A DNA stretch of 64,000 nt. It comes from Gigantopelta aegis (Eukaryota > Mollusca > Gastropoda > Neomphalida > Peltospiridae). Positions within the stretch are counted from its first letter, which is position 1; every line of letters starts with the position of its first letter. Positions 1-10,771 of this stretch are shown here, in pieces. Below the pieces are notes generated by a model. That model saw only the letters and a list, made by a program, of their open reading frames with translations. It ran no database searches and was not told the origin of the DNA. Both the position numbers and the translations under genes were made by a program. The stretch covers positions 40,788,793 through 40,852,792 of the forward strand of contig NC_054713.1 in assembly GCF_016097555.1 (NCBI RefSeq), read 5' to 3'.

Positions 1-45
1 TCATCATCATCATAATCATCATAATCATTATCATCATCATCACCA
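1..45. repeat. TCA triplet microsatellite
   Basis: An interrupted TCA/TAA triplet run lies at the window edge, immediately 5' of a SINE-B copy. Confidence 0.8.
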
Positions 46-436
46 CCGGCCTCGGTGGCGTCATGGTTAGCCATCGGTCTACAGGCTGGTAGGTACTGGG
101 TTCGGATCCCAGTCGAGGCATGGGGTTTTTAATCCAAATACTGACTCCAAACCCTGAGTGAGTGCTCCGCAAGGCTCAGTGGGTAGGTGTAAACCACTTG
201 CACCGACCAGTGATCCATAACTGGTTCAACAAAGGTCATGGTTTGTGCTATCCTGCCTGTGGGAAGCGCAAATAAAAGATCCCTTGCTGCTAATCGGAAG
301 AGTAGCCCATGTAATGGCGACAGCGGGTTTCCTCTCAAAATCTGTGTGGTCCTTAACCATATGTCTGACGCCATATAACCGTAAATAAAATGTGTTGAGT
401 GCGTCGTTAAATAATACATTTCTTTCTTTCTTTGTG
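46..436 (+). mobile_element. SINE-B, full length
   Basis: The tRNA-like head GGCCTCGGTGGCGTC is followed by the B-box-like GGGTTCGGATCC, the shared body, and a tail ending CGTCGTTAAATAATACATTTC plus CTTT repeats. Seen from the minus-strand CDA gene, it lies in the intron just downstream of coding exon 2. Confidence 0.85.
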
Positions 437-452
437 TTAATTAAATTAATAC

Positions 453-701
453 CTGCAAATATCTGTCCATCTTCTGTCAGAACAGCTGATCCGACTCGGA
501 AGTTGCTATAAGGGCAATACGCATGCGCCTTCGCTTTAATGGCCGCCTCTACTGCTGGCTTGATCGTAGAATCTGAAAGGCCGAATTAAAGCATCAAATA
601 AAAACACATCATAGACTTTTTTTCAACACAATCACGACACCGTGCGATAAACCAAAGACGGTACCACGCAACACAAACTTACCGAGATCGGCGTACTGCA
701 T
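453..701 (-). CDS. CDA: Cytidine deaminase, coding exons 1-2 (partial, 5' part)
   Basis: Cytidine deaminase hydrolyses cytidine and deoxycytidine to uridine and deoxyuridine in pyrimidine salvage, as a cytosolic homotetrameric zinc enzyme of about 145 residues. Two coding exons are visible on the minus strand. Exon 1 (701-683) starts MQYADL and ends at a CTCG/GTAAGT donor. Exon 2 (572-453) follows a pyrimidine tract and a TTTCAG acceptor and ends at GCAG/GTATTA. Spliced, they give 46 residues, of which 25-46 match the family's AYCPYSNFRVGSAVLTEDG substrate-binding segment. Exon 2 ends in phase 1 just before the family's Cys-Asn segment, as in vertebrate genes. The ATG at 701-699 is the first in frame after an upstream stop. 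The zinc-binding CAERTA exon is not visible; it would lie left of the window if the contig is correctly oriented. The C-terminal exons appear on the opposite strand at 17208-18235. Identity is well supported; whether both belong to one gene is open. Confidence 0.88.
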
Positions 702-951
702 GCTTGAAACGAGCTTGGACAATTGATATGTAGACCGCTGGACTTGAAATGCAAAATGAGTGACGTCCTGTGTCACAAGCTGTGATGTAGATCAAGATTT
801 GAGAAAGCTATTTGTACACTACTGCTTAGGCCAAGTAAAGAAAAAATATATAGTTTGTATCAAGATAACGCCAATATAGAATGATTAATTGTGTCATGTC
901 GATACCGTATTATTTCACGTACAGGTTCTAGAATTTGCTACATAGCAGACG
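702..951. other. CDA upstream region, no element recognised
   Basis: This would hold the 5' UTR and promoter of the minus-strand CDA gene. I see no convincing TATA box or other repeat. An in-frame stop lies upstream of the chosen CDA start, with no intervening ATG. Confidence 0.4.
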
Positions 952-953
952 GT

Positions 954-990
<37 letters not shown>
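952..990 (+). repeat. Poly-G tract at SINE 5' end
   Basis: A nearly pure G run of about 39 nt directly precedes CGTAGCCCAGTGG, the SINE-A head. It therefore sits where SINE-A normally has its G-rich first bases. Confidence 0.85.
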
Positions 991-1608
991 CGTAGCCCAG
1001 TGGTAAAGCAAAAGTAAAGTTTGTTTTATTTAACGACGCCACTAGAGCACATTGATATTTTATCTTATCATCGGCTATTGGACGTCAAACATATGGTCAT
1101 TCTGACACTGTTTTTAGAGGAAACCCGCTGTCGCCACATAGGCTACTCTTTTACGACAGACAGCAAGAGATCTTTTATTTGCACTTCCCACAGGCAGTCT
1201 AGCGCAAACCATGGCCATTGTTGAACCAGTTATGGATCATTAGTCGGTGCAAGTGGTTTACACCTACCCATTGAGCCTTGCGGAGCACCCACTCAGGGTT
1301 TGGAGTCGGTATCTGGATTAAAAATCCCATGCCTCGACTGGGATCCGAACCCAGTACCTACCAGCCTGCAGACCGATGGCCTAACTACGACACCACCGAG
1401 GCCGGTCAGTGGTAAAGCGGTCGCCTGATGAGCGGTCGATCTAGGATCCATCCCCGCCGGTGGGCTCATTATGTTATTTCTCGTTCCAGCCAGTGCACCA
1501 CGACTGGTATGTCAAAGGCCGTGGTATGTGCTATCCTACCTGTGGGATGGTGCATATAAAAGATCCCTTGCTACTGACAGAAAAATGTAGCGGGTTTTCT
1601 CTCTAAGA
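991..1608 (+). mobile_element. SINE-A interrupted by SINE-B
   Basis: The SINE-A head CGTAGCCCAGTGGTAAAGC is interrupted at 1010 and resumes at 1407. It runs through the TTTCTCGTTCCAGCCAGTGC and GGTGCATATAAAAGATCC body to about 1608, where a SINE-D copy begins. Confidence 0.8.
1010..1406 (-). mobile_element. SINE-B nested in SINE-A
   Basis: A full-length minus-strand SINE-B, with its head at the right end. It is flanked by the perfect 12-bp duplication CAGTGGTAAAGC at 998-1009 and 1407-1418, so it inserted into the older SINE-A. The 3' end reads AACGACGCCACTAGAGCAC, a tail variant intermediate between A and B. Confidence 0.88.
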
Positions 1609-1609
1609 G

Positions 1610-1853
1610 GGGCGGGAATTAGCTCAGTCGGTTGAGTACTCATCTGACGTGCTTGCCCTTGGTTAAAGACCGTGGTATGTGCTTTCCTGTCAGTGTGAAA
1701 GTGCATATAAAAGATACCTTGCTGCATTAGGAAAAATGTAGCGGGTTTTCTCAGATGACTAGGAGTCACAACTGCCAAATGTTTGACATCCAATAGCTGA
1801 TGATTAATAAATCAATGTGCTCTAATGATGTCGTTAAACAAAACAAACTTTCT
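1610..1853 (+). mobile_element. SINE-D, internally shortened
   Basis: The head GGCGGGAATTAGCTCAGTCGG lacks most of the usual B-box segment. The A-type body and the tail ending GTCGTTAAACAAAACAAAC are present. Confidence 0.75.
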
Positions 1854-1925
1854 TTACATGGGAGACCGTGGGAGAATCGAGAGGTATTTAATAGTTCCCC
1901 ACTGGTCCAACAGGAGATAACTAAA

Positions 1926-1992
1926 TGTTTCTTCTCCGTCCTTCTGTCCATCTGTCCGTCCGTCTGTCTGTCTGTCCGTCCGTCCGTCTGTC
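1926..1992 (+). repeat. GTCC/GTCT tetranucleotide repeat
   Basis: Interrupted GTCC/GTCT units. Confidence 0.75.
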
Positions 1993-2132
1993 GCATTTTG
2001 TTTTCGCAATGCCTCAAGATATTCAGCGAAACTTTTGTATATAGCTTTATCATGTACTATTAAAGATCAAGTTTTTTTCTTTTTCTCCTCAGTTTTGTTT
2101 TATTTTGCTCGTAATTGGTCTCTACTGTTTTA

Positions 2133-2393
2133 CCGACATCGGTGGCTCAGTGGTTAAGCCATCGGGCTACAGGCTGGTAGGTACAGGGCTCGCAGCGCGG
2201 TACCGGCTCCAACCCAAAGCGAGTTCTTAAGGGCTCAATGGGTAGGTGTAAGGCCGCTCTTCTCTCTCACTAACCACTGACCAACTAACCGACTGTCCTG
2301 GACAGACAGCCTAGATAGCTGAGGTGTGTGCCCAGGACAACGTGCTTGAATCTCAAGTGGATGATAAGCACGAATATAAGTTGAAATGAAATG
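2133..2393 (+). mobile_element. SINE-C
   Basis: The head CATCGGTGGCTCAGTGG is followed by GGTACCGGCTCC, the CTCTCTCACTAACCACT segment and a tail ending AGTTGAAATGAAATG. Confidence 0.85.
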
Positions 2394-2458
2394 TTCCCGG
2401 TAGTGGACATGTATAGCTTTAGCAGTACTCTCAGAATGCTTGTTTGCTACACGTTACT

Positions 2459-2704
2459 GGTCTCGGTGGCGTCGTGGTTAAGCTATCGGACATAAGACTG
2501 GTAGGTACAGGGTGCGCAGCCCGGTACCGGCTCCCACCCAGAGCGAGTTTTAGCTACTCAATGGGTAGGTGTAAGACCACTACACCCTCTTCTCTCTCAT
2601 TAATCACTAGCAATTAACAACTAACCCACTTTCCTGGGCATATAACTGAGATGTGTGTGCCCAGGACAGCGTTCTTGAACCTTAATTGGATGTATCAGTG
2701 AAAT
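2459..2704 (+). mobile_element. SINE-C, 3' end degraded
   Basis: Head GGTCTCGGTGGCGTCGTGG, body GGTACCGGCTCCCACCC, and a short diverged tail. Confidence 0.85.
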
Positions 2705-3173
2705 GCTACACGTTTGTAGCGCTACGTATTGTTCTTTGGTTTATAACAAAACTACTATTAGCTTGTAGGTCATGGAATATATAATATAATGATCAATTGG
2801 TAGAATTTGAAAGGGGTTGAGGAGAGTTCGATGGTGTGGGGGATACAAATCTGATGACCGAAGAGCATAAACTTGTTGTGTGTTGGAGGGGTGGGGAGGG
2901 GGGTGGGTATGCTCCCCAAAGAAACCTTTATTTTCAGATCTTCAAAAACAACAGACTACTGAGCACAATAACAAGGAAACGTGGGTGCGTGGACCCCGCG
3001 GCCTCCCTGTTTCGTGGACCCTGAAGCACCCTGCCCCTTGATCGGCACCTGGATATGAAGTTTAGTGACTACAAGCATTAGCTGTAATTACATCTTCTTT
3101 TCTTCTAAATCAAGATAATGTCATGGTGATTTGTTTTTTGTCGGTTTTATGTAAATATATGCTTCTTTTTTCA
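2705..3173. other. Intergenic, nothing recognised
   Basis: A G-rich segment lies near 2885-2910. The short open frame across it has no recognisable domain. Confidence 0.4.
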
Positions 3174-3463
3174 CAAGTGGTTAAACGCTCGCTTGATGCG
3201 CGGTCGGTGTGGGATCGATGTCCGTCGGTGGGCCCATTGGGCTAATTTTTGTTCCAGCCAATGCACAATGATTCGTATATCAAAGGCCGTGGTATGTCCT
3301 ATCCTGTCTGTGCGATGATGCATTTAAAAGATCCCTGGCTATTACTGGGAAAATGTACCGGGTTTTCTTACCAAAACTACATGTCAGAATTACCAAAAGT
3401 TTGACATCCGATAGCCGATGATTAATAAATTAATATACTCTAGTGGTGTTGTTAAAACAAATG
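3174..3463 (+). mobile_element. SINE-A, 5' truncated in head
   Basis: It starts inside the A box (AAGTGGTTAAACGCTCGC), continues through the GGGATCGAT B box and ends GTGTTGTTAAAACAAATG. Confidence 0.82.
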
Positions 3464-3702
3464 TGTTGGGTTTTTTTTTTTTTTTCCAAAACGTTCTAGA
3501 AACAAATATTCTACAGTGACTGAATTTCCAACTTATGAACGTTTGAACTTGACAATATTCTTTCTTTAAATTATTCGATCTGTGTCGTGGAAGTAGGGGT
3601 GGAGTGAAATGAATTGACCAAGGCTTTCTCCGGCTCGTTTTAACAGATACACCACGACTGGTATATCAAAGTCATATCTGTGAGGACATAAATGTCCCTT
3701 TC

Positions 3703-3876
3703 TTTTCACTTATTTTCGTGCTTCTATCCAATTAGGCTACGGTTCAAGCATGCTGCCCTTAGCTTTCAGGGCTATCTGTCTAGGACAGAGGGTTAGTAGT
3801 TAAATGATAGAGACGCCGGTGTAGTGTCCTTGCACTTACCAATTGAGTCGTTAAACTCGCTCTAAGTGGTAGCTGG
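3703..3876 (-). mobile_element. SINE-C fragment
   Basis: Reverse-complement SINE-C 3' part (TTATTTTCGTGCTTCTATCC) and middle; the head is absent. It abuts the poly-G tract at 3910 closely. Confidence 0.7.
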
Positions 3877-3908
3877 CATTATGTTCGACGACCTAACCAT
3901 TAGAACAT

Positions 3909-4639
<731 letters not shown>

Positions 4640-4919
4640 AGGAAAGGAAATGGTTTATTTAACGACGCACTCAATACATTTTATTTACGACCACACATAT
4701 TGAGGGAGGAAACCCGGTGTCGCCACTTCATGGGCTACTCTTTTCGATTAACAGCAATGGATCTTTTATATGTACCATCCCACAGACAGGATAGCACATA
4801 CCACGGCCTTTGGTGCATTGGCTGGAACGAGAAATAGCCCAATGGGCCCACCGACGAGGATCGATCCCAGACCGACCGCGCAGCAAAAGAGCGCTGTACG
4901 ACTGAGCTACGTCCCGCCC
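4640..4919 (-). mobile_element. A/B chimeric SINE
   Basis: Minus-strand head with GATCGATCCCAGACCGACCG and CTACGTCCCGCCC at the right end, A-type body, and a B-type tail (AACGACGCACTCAATACATT) at the left end. Confidence 0.85.
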
Positions 4920-5254
4920 TAAACTATATATTTTGTACATGACCAATTCCACGTTTTGTTCAGCTTAATTAATTTGATAATTGTTGTTTTTCGTTTTAAA
5001 ATGTTTTGTCTGTGATGCATTGTGTTTAGTGTCAGTAATTTGGTGTGCATTAACATAGTTTTACTTACAACACGTTTCGTTTGTTGTGTTAAGAAACTTA
5101 TTTTTATCGTGTTATGCTGGTATGCATCAATGAGTCTTTTAAGGATGTCATTTTTCACAACTGTTTACACTGTTTTATTAATAATTATGGAATTGTTGTA
5201 TGTTTATCATTAATTTTACATCCATTTCTGACGCCCAGTGCCTGATATATGTCG

Positions 5255-5730
5255 CTAAACATTCATTCATTTATTAATTAATTCTTTCATCATTAATTTA
5301 TTCATTCACATTTATTCATCAGTCCATCCATCCACCCATTCATTATTTCATTCGTTCATCCGTCCATCCATCCATTCATTTATCCGTCCATCCATCTATC
5401 CATTCGTTCATTTATCCATTCATTCATGCATCCATCCATTTAGAGCAGCCCATGAAGTGGCGACAGCGGGTTTCCTCTCTCAATATCTGTGTGGTCGTTA
5501 ACCATATGTCCGACGCCATATAACCGTGACTAAAATGTGTTGATTGCGTCGTTAAATCAATCGTTTCCTTCCTTCCATCCATTTATTTATCCATCCACCC
5601 AGCCATTCACCCATCTATTTATTTATCCATTCATCCATCCGTCCATCCACCCACCTATTCATTCATGCATTCATTCATTTATTCATCCATCATCCATCCA
5701 TCCATCCATCCATCCATCCGTATCCATTCA
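5255..5730 (+). repeat. ATTC/ATCC microsatellite with SINE-B tail inside
   Basis: Interrupted ATTC, ATCC and TTTATCC units run on both sides of a SINE-B 3' fragment. They resemble the CTTT/ATTC-type 3' ends of the local SINEs. Confidence 0.8.
5443..5570 (+). mobile_element. SINE-B 3' fragment
   Basis: Contains GCGACAGCGGGTTTCCTCTC and the tail ending GCGTCGTTAAATCAATCG, within the tetranucleotide repeat. Confidence 0.8.
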
Positions 5731-6304
5731 TTTATGTCAAGACTAGAACAGCTTAACTGACCTTGAAGGTCCCCCAATGACATTTTGCATACATTAGCCT
5801 CGTTTTCACGGCATCACTGGCTGGAGGTATCAGATATATTAAATGCAGTGACTCCGTCAGTTTGTCAGTCGGTCTGTCAGTCTCAAGTTACCAACATTGA
5901 CAATGTTTCCACTCAGTTAGTGATCTAATAAAGTTTACATTTCACGCAGATGACTAAGGGCTAACATAGAAAGGGTTGTTTGTTTGTTTTTGTTGTGGTT
6001 TTGGGGGGTTTTCAGGACAGTACAAGGCCGTGGTTGGTCTAGAATAACGGGGCAAGGGAAGGGGAAGGGCGGTGAATGGGTCCCTGCACGCCCTCAGAGC
6101 ACATTATTGTAATGTAATCTCCAGCTAGTGGTGCGGGGGGAGGTGGGGAGGGTGAATTTTTCTTAGCCTGTGGAGATCTCGACTGCGGTGTTTGGGTCGA
6201 AGGATCAAATCCCCTCGGTGGACCCTTTTTCTGAAAGTTTGTTTATTTGGGGTTGGTAGAACGCTTTCAGATTAAAAAGGCTATTTTTTTCATATAGTTG
6301 CTAG
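5731..6304. other. Intergenic, nothing recognised
   Basis: Contains short G-rich runs and a possible degraded SINE-D B box near 6200 (GAAGGATCAAATCCCCTCGG). No coding signal. Confidence 0.35.
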
Positions 6305-6309
6305 GGATC

Positions 6310-6500
6310 AACTCTCCCTCTCCACTCCCTCTCCACCCCCTCTCCACCCTCTTTCCATCCCCTCTCCACCCTATCTCTACCCCCTCTCCACCCACTCTCC
6401 ATCCTCTCTCCACTCCCTCACCACCCCTCTCCACCCTCTCTCCACCCCTCACCCCCTGTCCACCCCTCTCCACCCTTTCAAAACCCTGTCACCACCCCAT
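6310..6500 (+). repeat. CTCCACCC pyrimidine minisatellite
   Basis: Imperfect tandem units of about 10-14 bp built on CTCTCCACCCC. The open frames here are repeat translations. Confidence 0.8.
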
Positions 6501-6614
6501 TCCACCACCTCACCACCCCCTCTTAAACGCCTGTTAGGCATGGCATTGGTTGCACCAGTTAAACTAAAAGTCGTATAGCAACTGCCGTGCTTAGCTTAGC
6601 TTAGTAACTGGTTT

Positions 6615-6700
6615 AACGTGTCCATATACCACTAGGGTTTCGAACACGCCTATCCCGAGTCCGGCCTCCGATAGGATCGGGGGTCTGACTCAGGACAGGG
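6615..6700 (+). repeat. Dispersed repeat E
   Basis: Matches 31628-31705 closely (GGTTTCGAACACGCC, GATCGGGGGTCTGACTC). An unclassified short interspersed repeat. Confidence 0.65.
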
Positions 6701-6852
6701 GACTGCCGTGCCAAGCCATACATGGCTATTATTCCTAAACCGTAATATGAGTAATAAATAGTAACGTATACTTGCGAATGAATGTTCGTTAACAAAGAAC
6801 CTTTTACGGGGGGTCAATGAAACGTCATCAGCGTGACTAGGAAGGGAACGTA

Positions 6853-7177
6853 AAAGTTTGTTTGGTTCAACGACACCACTAGAGCACATTAATCAATCAC
6901 TGATTAATTAATCATCGGCTATTTGATGTAAAAAAAAGAAAAAAAGAAGGGTAATTCTGACTCGTAGTCATCAGAGGTAACCCGCTACATTTTTCCATTA
7001 GCAGCAAGGGATCTTTTATGTCCACTTTACCACAGACAGGAAAGCACATACCACGGCGTTTGATCAGTCGTGGTTCACTGATTGGAACGAGACAAAACCC
7101 ATTCCGGTGAGGTGGTTCGATCCTGCGACGCACGCATCTCATGCGAGTGTTCTACCGGCTGAGCTAAATCCAGCCCC
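6853..7177 (-). mobile_element. SINE-D
   Basis: Minus strand; the head at the right end reads, in reverse complement, GGATTTAGCTCAGCCGG. The A-type body and tail are complete to AACGACACCACTAGAGCAC. Confidence 0.82.
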
Positions 7178-7423
7178 ATTGGGAACGTGTATGGCCAAAT
7201 ACACCGAGTTTCTCCCAAATATGTGAAAATGTGTGTATCTTCCTAATGTATGATTACCCGACATACACTGCAGGTTCCGTGTATTCCGGGCTCGGGTGAT
7301 ACCGAGATAGCTCAACTGACAGCAAGCGTGGAGCACGGCCCTGTCAAGTAGTCCCATACTGAAATGGAAATACCGAGGCTCCACTATTCATCTGATCATC
7401 ATCGATATTATGTGTGTGTCTAA

Positions 7424-7547
7424 TGTCCTGGCCCCCGTTCCACGAAGCGATCTTAGCCCTAAGATTACCATAAGGGCATAGCTACCCTATGCATTTAAGT
7501 TGATCTCAGGGCTAAGATCGCTTCGTGGAACGGGGCGGCCCAGGACA
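7424..7547. mobile_element. Palindromic foldback MITE
   Basis: Two long arms in inverted orientation, sharing CCGTTCCACGAAGCGAT and TTAGCCCT with one mismatch, enclose a loop of about 37 bp. The pairing continues outward through TGTCCTGG/CCAGGACA, with small offsets. No coding capacity. Confidence 0.85.
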
Positions 7548-7687
7548 AACAAAAAATGTTTTTGTCTCTGCGCTATAACAGCCCCTGAACATAAAGCCCA
7601 AATATAAGTATATATAGCTGACAAAACAAAACAAAACAGACTAGCTTGGCACAACCGCTATAGGCTATAATATTATGTGGCTGTATC

Positions 7688-7965
7688 ATTTCATTTCAAT
7701 TCGTTTTAACATATTTTCGTGCTTATATCTAATTAAGGTTCAAGCACGCTGTCCTGGGCACACACACACGTCAGCTATCTGGGCTGACTGTCCATGACAG
7801 AGGGTTAGTTGTTGGTGGTTAGTGAGAGAGATGAGGGTGTAGTGGTCTTACACCTGTCCATTTAGTCGTTAAAACTCGCTCTGGGTGGGAGCCGGTACCG
7901 GGTTGCGAACCTTGTACCTACCAGCCTTGTATCCGATGGCCTAACAACGACACCACGGAGGCCGG
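7688..7965 (-). mobile_element. SINE-C
   Basis: Full-length minus-strand copy, from the AATGAAATG-type tail to the CCACGGAGGCCGG head. Confidence 0.85.
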
Positions 7966-8038
7966 ATGGCTGTATCGATGGCGTTAACATTAACGTGTAT
8001 ATAAGACACTCTGTTTTTTATAAATTCAAATTGCAATT

Positions 8039-8185
8039 CATTTCAGTTCAGTTCAGTTCAGTTCAGTTCAGTTCATTCAATTCAATTCAGTTCAGTTCAT
8101 TTCAATTCAATTCAGTTAGTTCAATTCAGTCCAGTCCAGTTCAGTTCTGTTCTGTTCTGTCGTGTTCTGTCCTGTCCTGTCCTGT
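8039..8185 (+). repeat. TTCAG pentanucleotide repeat
   Basis: Starts as nearly pure CAGTT units and degrades into TTCAA, CAGTC and TCCTG variants towards the right. Confidence 0.85.
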
Positions 8186-8775
8186 TCTATTCTATCAATC
8201 CTAATATGGATTTCTCCGATTTCGGAAACATACGAACACTACTAATACTGTCGAATTACATTTACCGCATTTCTCCGATTCCTCCCGATAGTTACTAAAC
8301 AGACATTCTCTTGAATTTCCAAACAACACGTGGCATAAAAATAAATCTTCAATCCACGTGTTTCTCATTCCAATTTAAACCCGGAATTTAAATTCTTCCC
8401 CATCAGACAAATATAAATCTCATTGTAGATCAACTATGGGTGTAGCGCCCGCGCGAAGTCGAGTTATTTAAAATGTTCATTTGTTTTTCCTAAAACTCTA
8501 AGTAAACTCGTCAGACACCGCTCGTTTGATCCGTGGTGGATATAATTAAATGGTGCAGACTGTCACAGACAGAAATACGGTATATGGTGCTAGCCGGCAC
8601 GATTGAGAACTACCCTCGTTGACCTATTTTAAACATGAAACGTCCTCAGAAATAATTGTTAAAGGTAAAACAGGAAAAGGTACAAAGTTAAAATAAATAT
8701 ATGTATTGCATTGCTTTACGTTAAAAAAAAAGGAAAAAATAACTTGTAACGGATAAAAGCTTGTAAAGTCATTAT
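8186..8775. other. Intergenic, nothing recognised
   Basis: AT-rich single-copy-looking sequence without an open frame of note. Confidence 0.4.
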
Positions 8776-9013
8776 TTTATTTCATTTTAACTTATTTTCG
8801 TGCTTATACTAAATTAAGGTTCAAGTACGCTGTCATGCATACACCTCAGCTGTCTGTCCAGGACAGTGGGTTAGTTAGTCCAGGGTGCAGTGGTCTTACA
8901 CCTACCCATTGAGTCATTAAAACTCCCTCTGTGTGGGAGCCGGTACCGGGCTGCGAACCCTGTACCTACCAGCCTTGTGTCCGATGGCTTAACCACGACG
9001 CCGCCGAGGCCGG
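8776..9013 (-). mobile_element. SINE-C
   Basis: Minus-strand copy with a small internal deletion in the CTAACAACTAACC segment. The head at the right end reads CCGCCGAGGCCGG. Confidence 0.85.
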
Positions 9014-9544
9014 TATTCATTTTTAACCCTATATGACTTAAAACCATGTTTAAAGGGACTACCCAGATTTTGCGGCCTTTTCCTGTCCTGGACGGACGAG
9101 CCGACGAAAGTCAGGTAGGCAGGCGTGCCCTATAACAGCTTCTTCTGAATGTGCACGTTAAAACCTATGACCTAACCTGCCCTGACCTGACCTGCCCTGA
9201 CCTCTTTGCTGCCATTGTGATATGTTTTCAATCAACAGATTTTTTGATTTTTTATTATTAGAATTAGATAGATGATGGTTTTTATATTTAGAATATCGGT
9301 ATCTATATAAACAAGATGTTTTTATTATTATTATTGTCCTAAAGTTTGGAGTAGCCCAAATCAGATTTTACCTTCCAATAATTTCATACGCACGAAAAAA
9401 ATATTTAAAATGAAACATGGCTGCTTTAAACACCGCAAACACATTGGATATACAGACACTGGTATTCTAAACAGAAACAATGTAGTTTTAGTCGCCAAAA
9501 GGGCTGTTAGACGGATACACCTTACAACAGCAGGGCAGTCCCTA
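9014..9544. other. Intergenic; short CCTGACCTG repeat
   Basis: A few tandem CCTGACCTG-like units lie at 9168-9203. Nothing else is recognised. Confidence 0.4.
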
Positions 9545-9878
9545 TAAAGGACATACCCTCGTTTTTAAACTGAAATCATACTTTACTTAGATTTTATGGT
9601 TTAGATATCAGTTTCCGTACATTCGAAGTGTGTTTGGTCATCCTGATGTTTTTAATATCACAAAATGCATTTCTCATATTTTTAAAAACGCGCGTGCGTC
9701 TGAGAAGTAACAGTTATGGAGTCGAGTTTTAGTCTATTTTTAGAGGGTATTTCAACATTTCAAAGTCACAGACTCATGTTTCACTCAATTGTAACTTTAT
9801 TCACATGTGATACAGGTTTGTAGATTAAATAAACTTAGTGTTAATTTTTACGGGTTGAAACTAGGGTATGTCCCTTTA
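9545..9878. mobile_element. TIR MITE, copy 1
   Basis: The ends are inverted: TAAAGGACATACCCT at the left, and the reverse complement of GGGTATGTCCCTTTA at the right. The interior matches 41505-41882 throughout. No coding frame, so it is a nonautonomous DNA transposon. Confidence 0.82.
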
Positions 9879-10018
9879 ATACCAATGTTGTAATATGTAC
9901 CCATATGCTTCATATTATCTATCATTAGTTGCCTACAACATGACTGTAAGGTACTGATTTCCAAGCACCAGTTCTGACATTACCATATACTTTGGGTTTG
10001 GATGATAATACACTTTAT

Positions 10019-10290
10019 TTGAGAGAGAGAGAAAGAGAGAGACAGAGAGACAGAGACAGAGAGAGAGACAGAGAGAGACAGAGACAGAAGGTGTGAGAGA
10101 GACAGAGATGTCCAGGAAGAGATAGAAAGACAGACTTAGAAAAAAGAGAGGAAGAGATAAAAGGAGAGAGACAGAGAACAGAGAAACAGAGAGAGCAAAT
10201 AAGAGGGATAGAGACAGAGAGAAATACAAAGAAAGAGAGACACAAAGAGAGGGTCAGAGAGACAGAGAAACAGAGAGAACAACAACTACA
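10019..10290 (+). repeat. GAGACAGA purine-rich repeat
   Basis: Imperfect GAGACAGA/GAGAGA units that grade into diverged A-rich sequence. The Leu/Ser-rich frames are artefacts of the repeat. Confidence 0.85.
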
Positions 10291-10571
10291 AAAAAAAATA
10301 ACGGAATTAAAAAAAAGACGTGGGTTTTTTTTTGCTTTAGAAACAACTTCATAGAGATGTTGCCACCGTTGTAGTTGAGACAGGTCACGTGGCGGACTCT
10401 CTCGCGACACAATGACTTGCATCTGTTTGCTCTGCGTGATTCTGAACCCCTTCCTTGTACTTTAACAAATTCTCCTGGCTGTGATAAATACTTTCACCTT
10501 AAAACTCAGTTGACGAACGTCACTCTATTTTATTTTTAAAACCTGAAAACGTTTTTCATAAATTACTTTGG

Positions 10572-10771
10572 NNNNNNNNNNNNNNNNNNNNNNNNNNNNN
10601 NNNNNNNNNNNNNNNNNNNNNNNNNNNNNNNNNNNNNNNNNNNNNNNNNNNNNNNNNNNNNNNNNNNNNNNNNNNNNNNNNNNNNNNNNNNNNNNNNNNN
10701 NNNNNNNNNNNNNNNNNNNNNNNNNNNNNNNNNNNNNNNNNNNNNNNNNNNNNNNNNNNNNNNNNNNNNNN
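10572..10771. other. Assembly gap 1 (200 N)
   Basis: Exactly 200 N, a placeholder size. Its right edge opens directly into the 111-bp satellite, so the gap probably hides more array. Confidence 0.98.

Noticed and set aside
1536-2063. Short overlapping frames on both strands
   Set aside because: They read through SINE-A and SINE-D sequence and the GTCC repeat.
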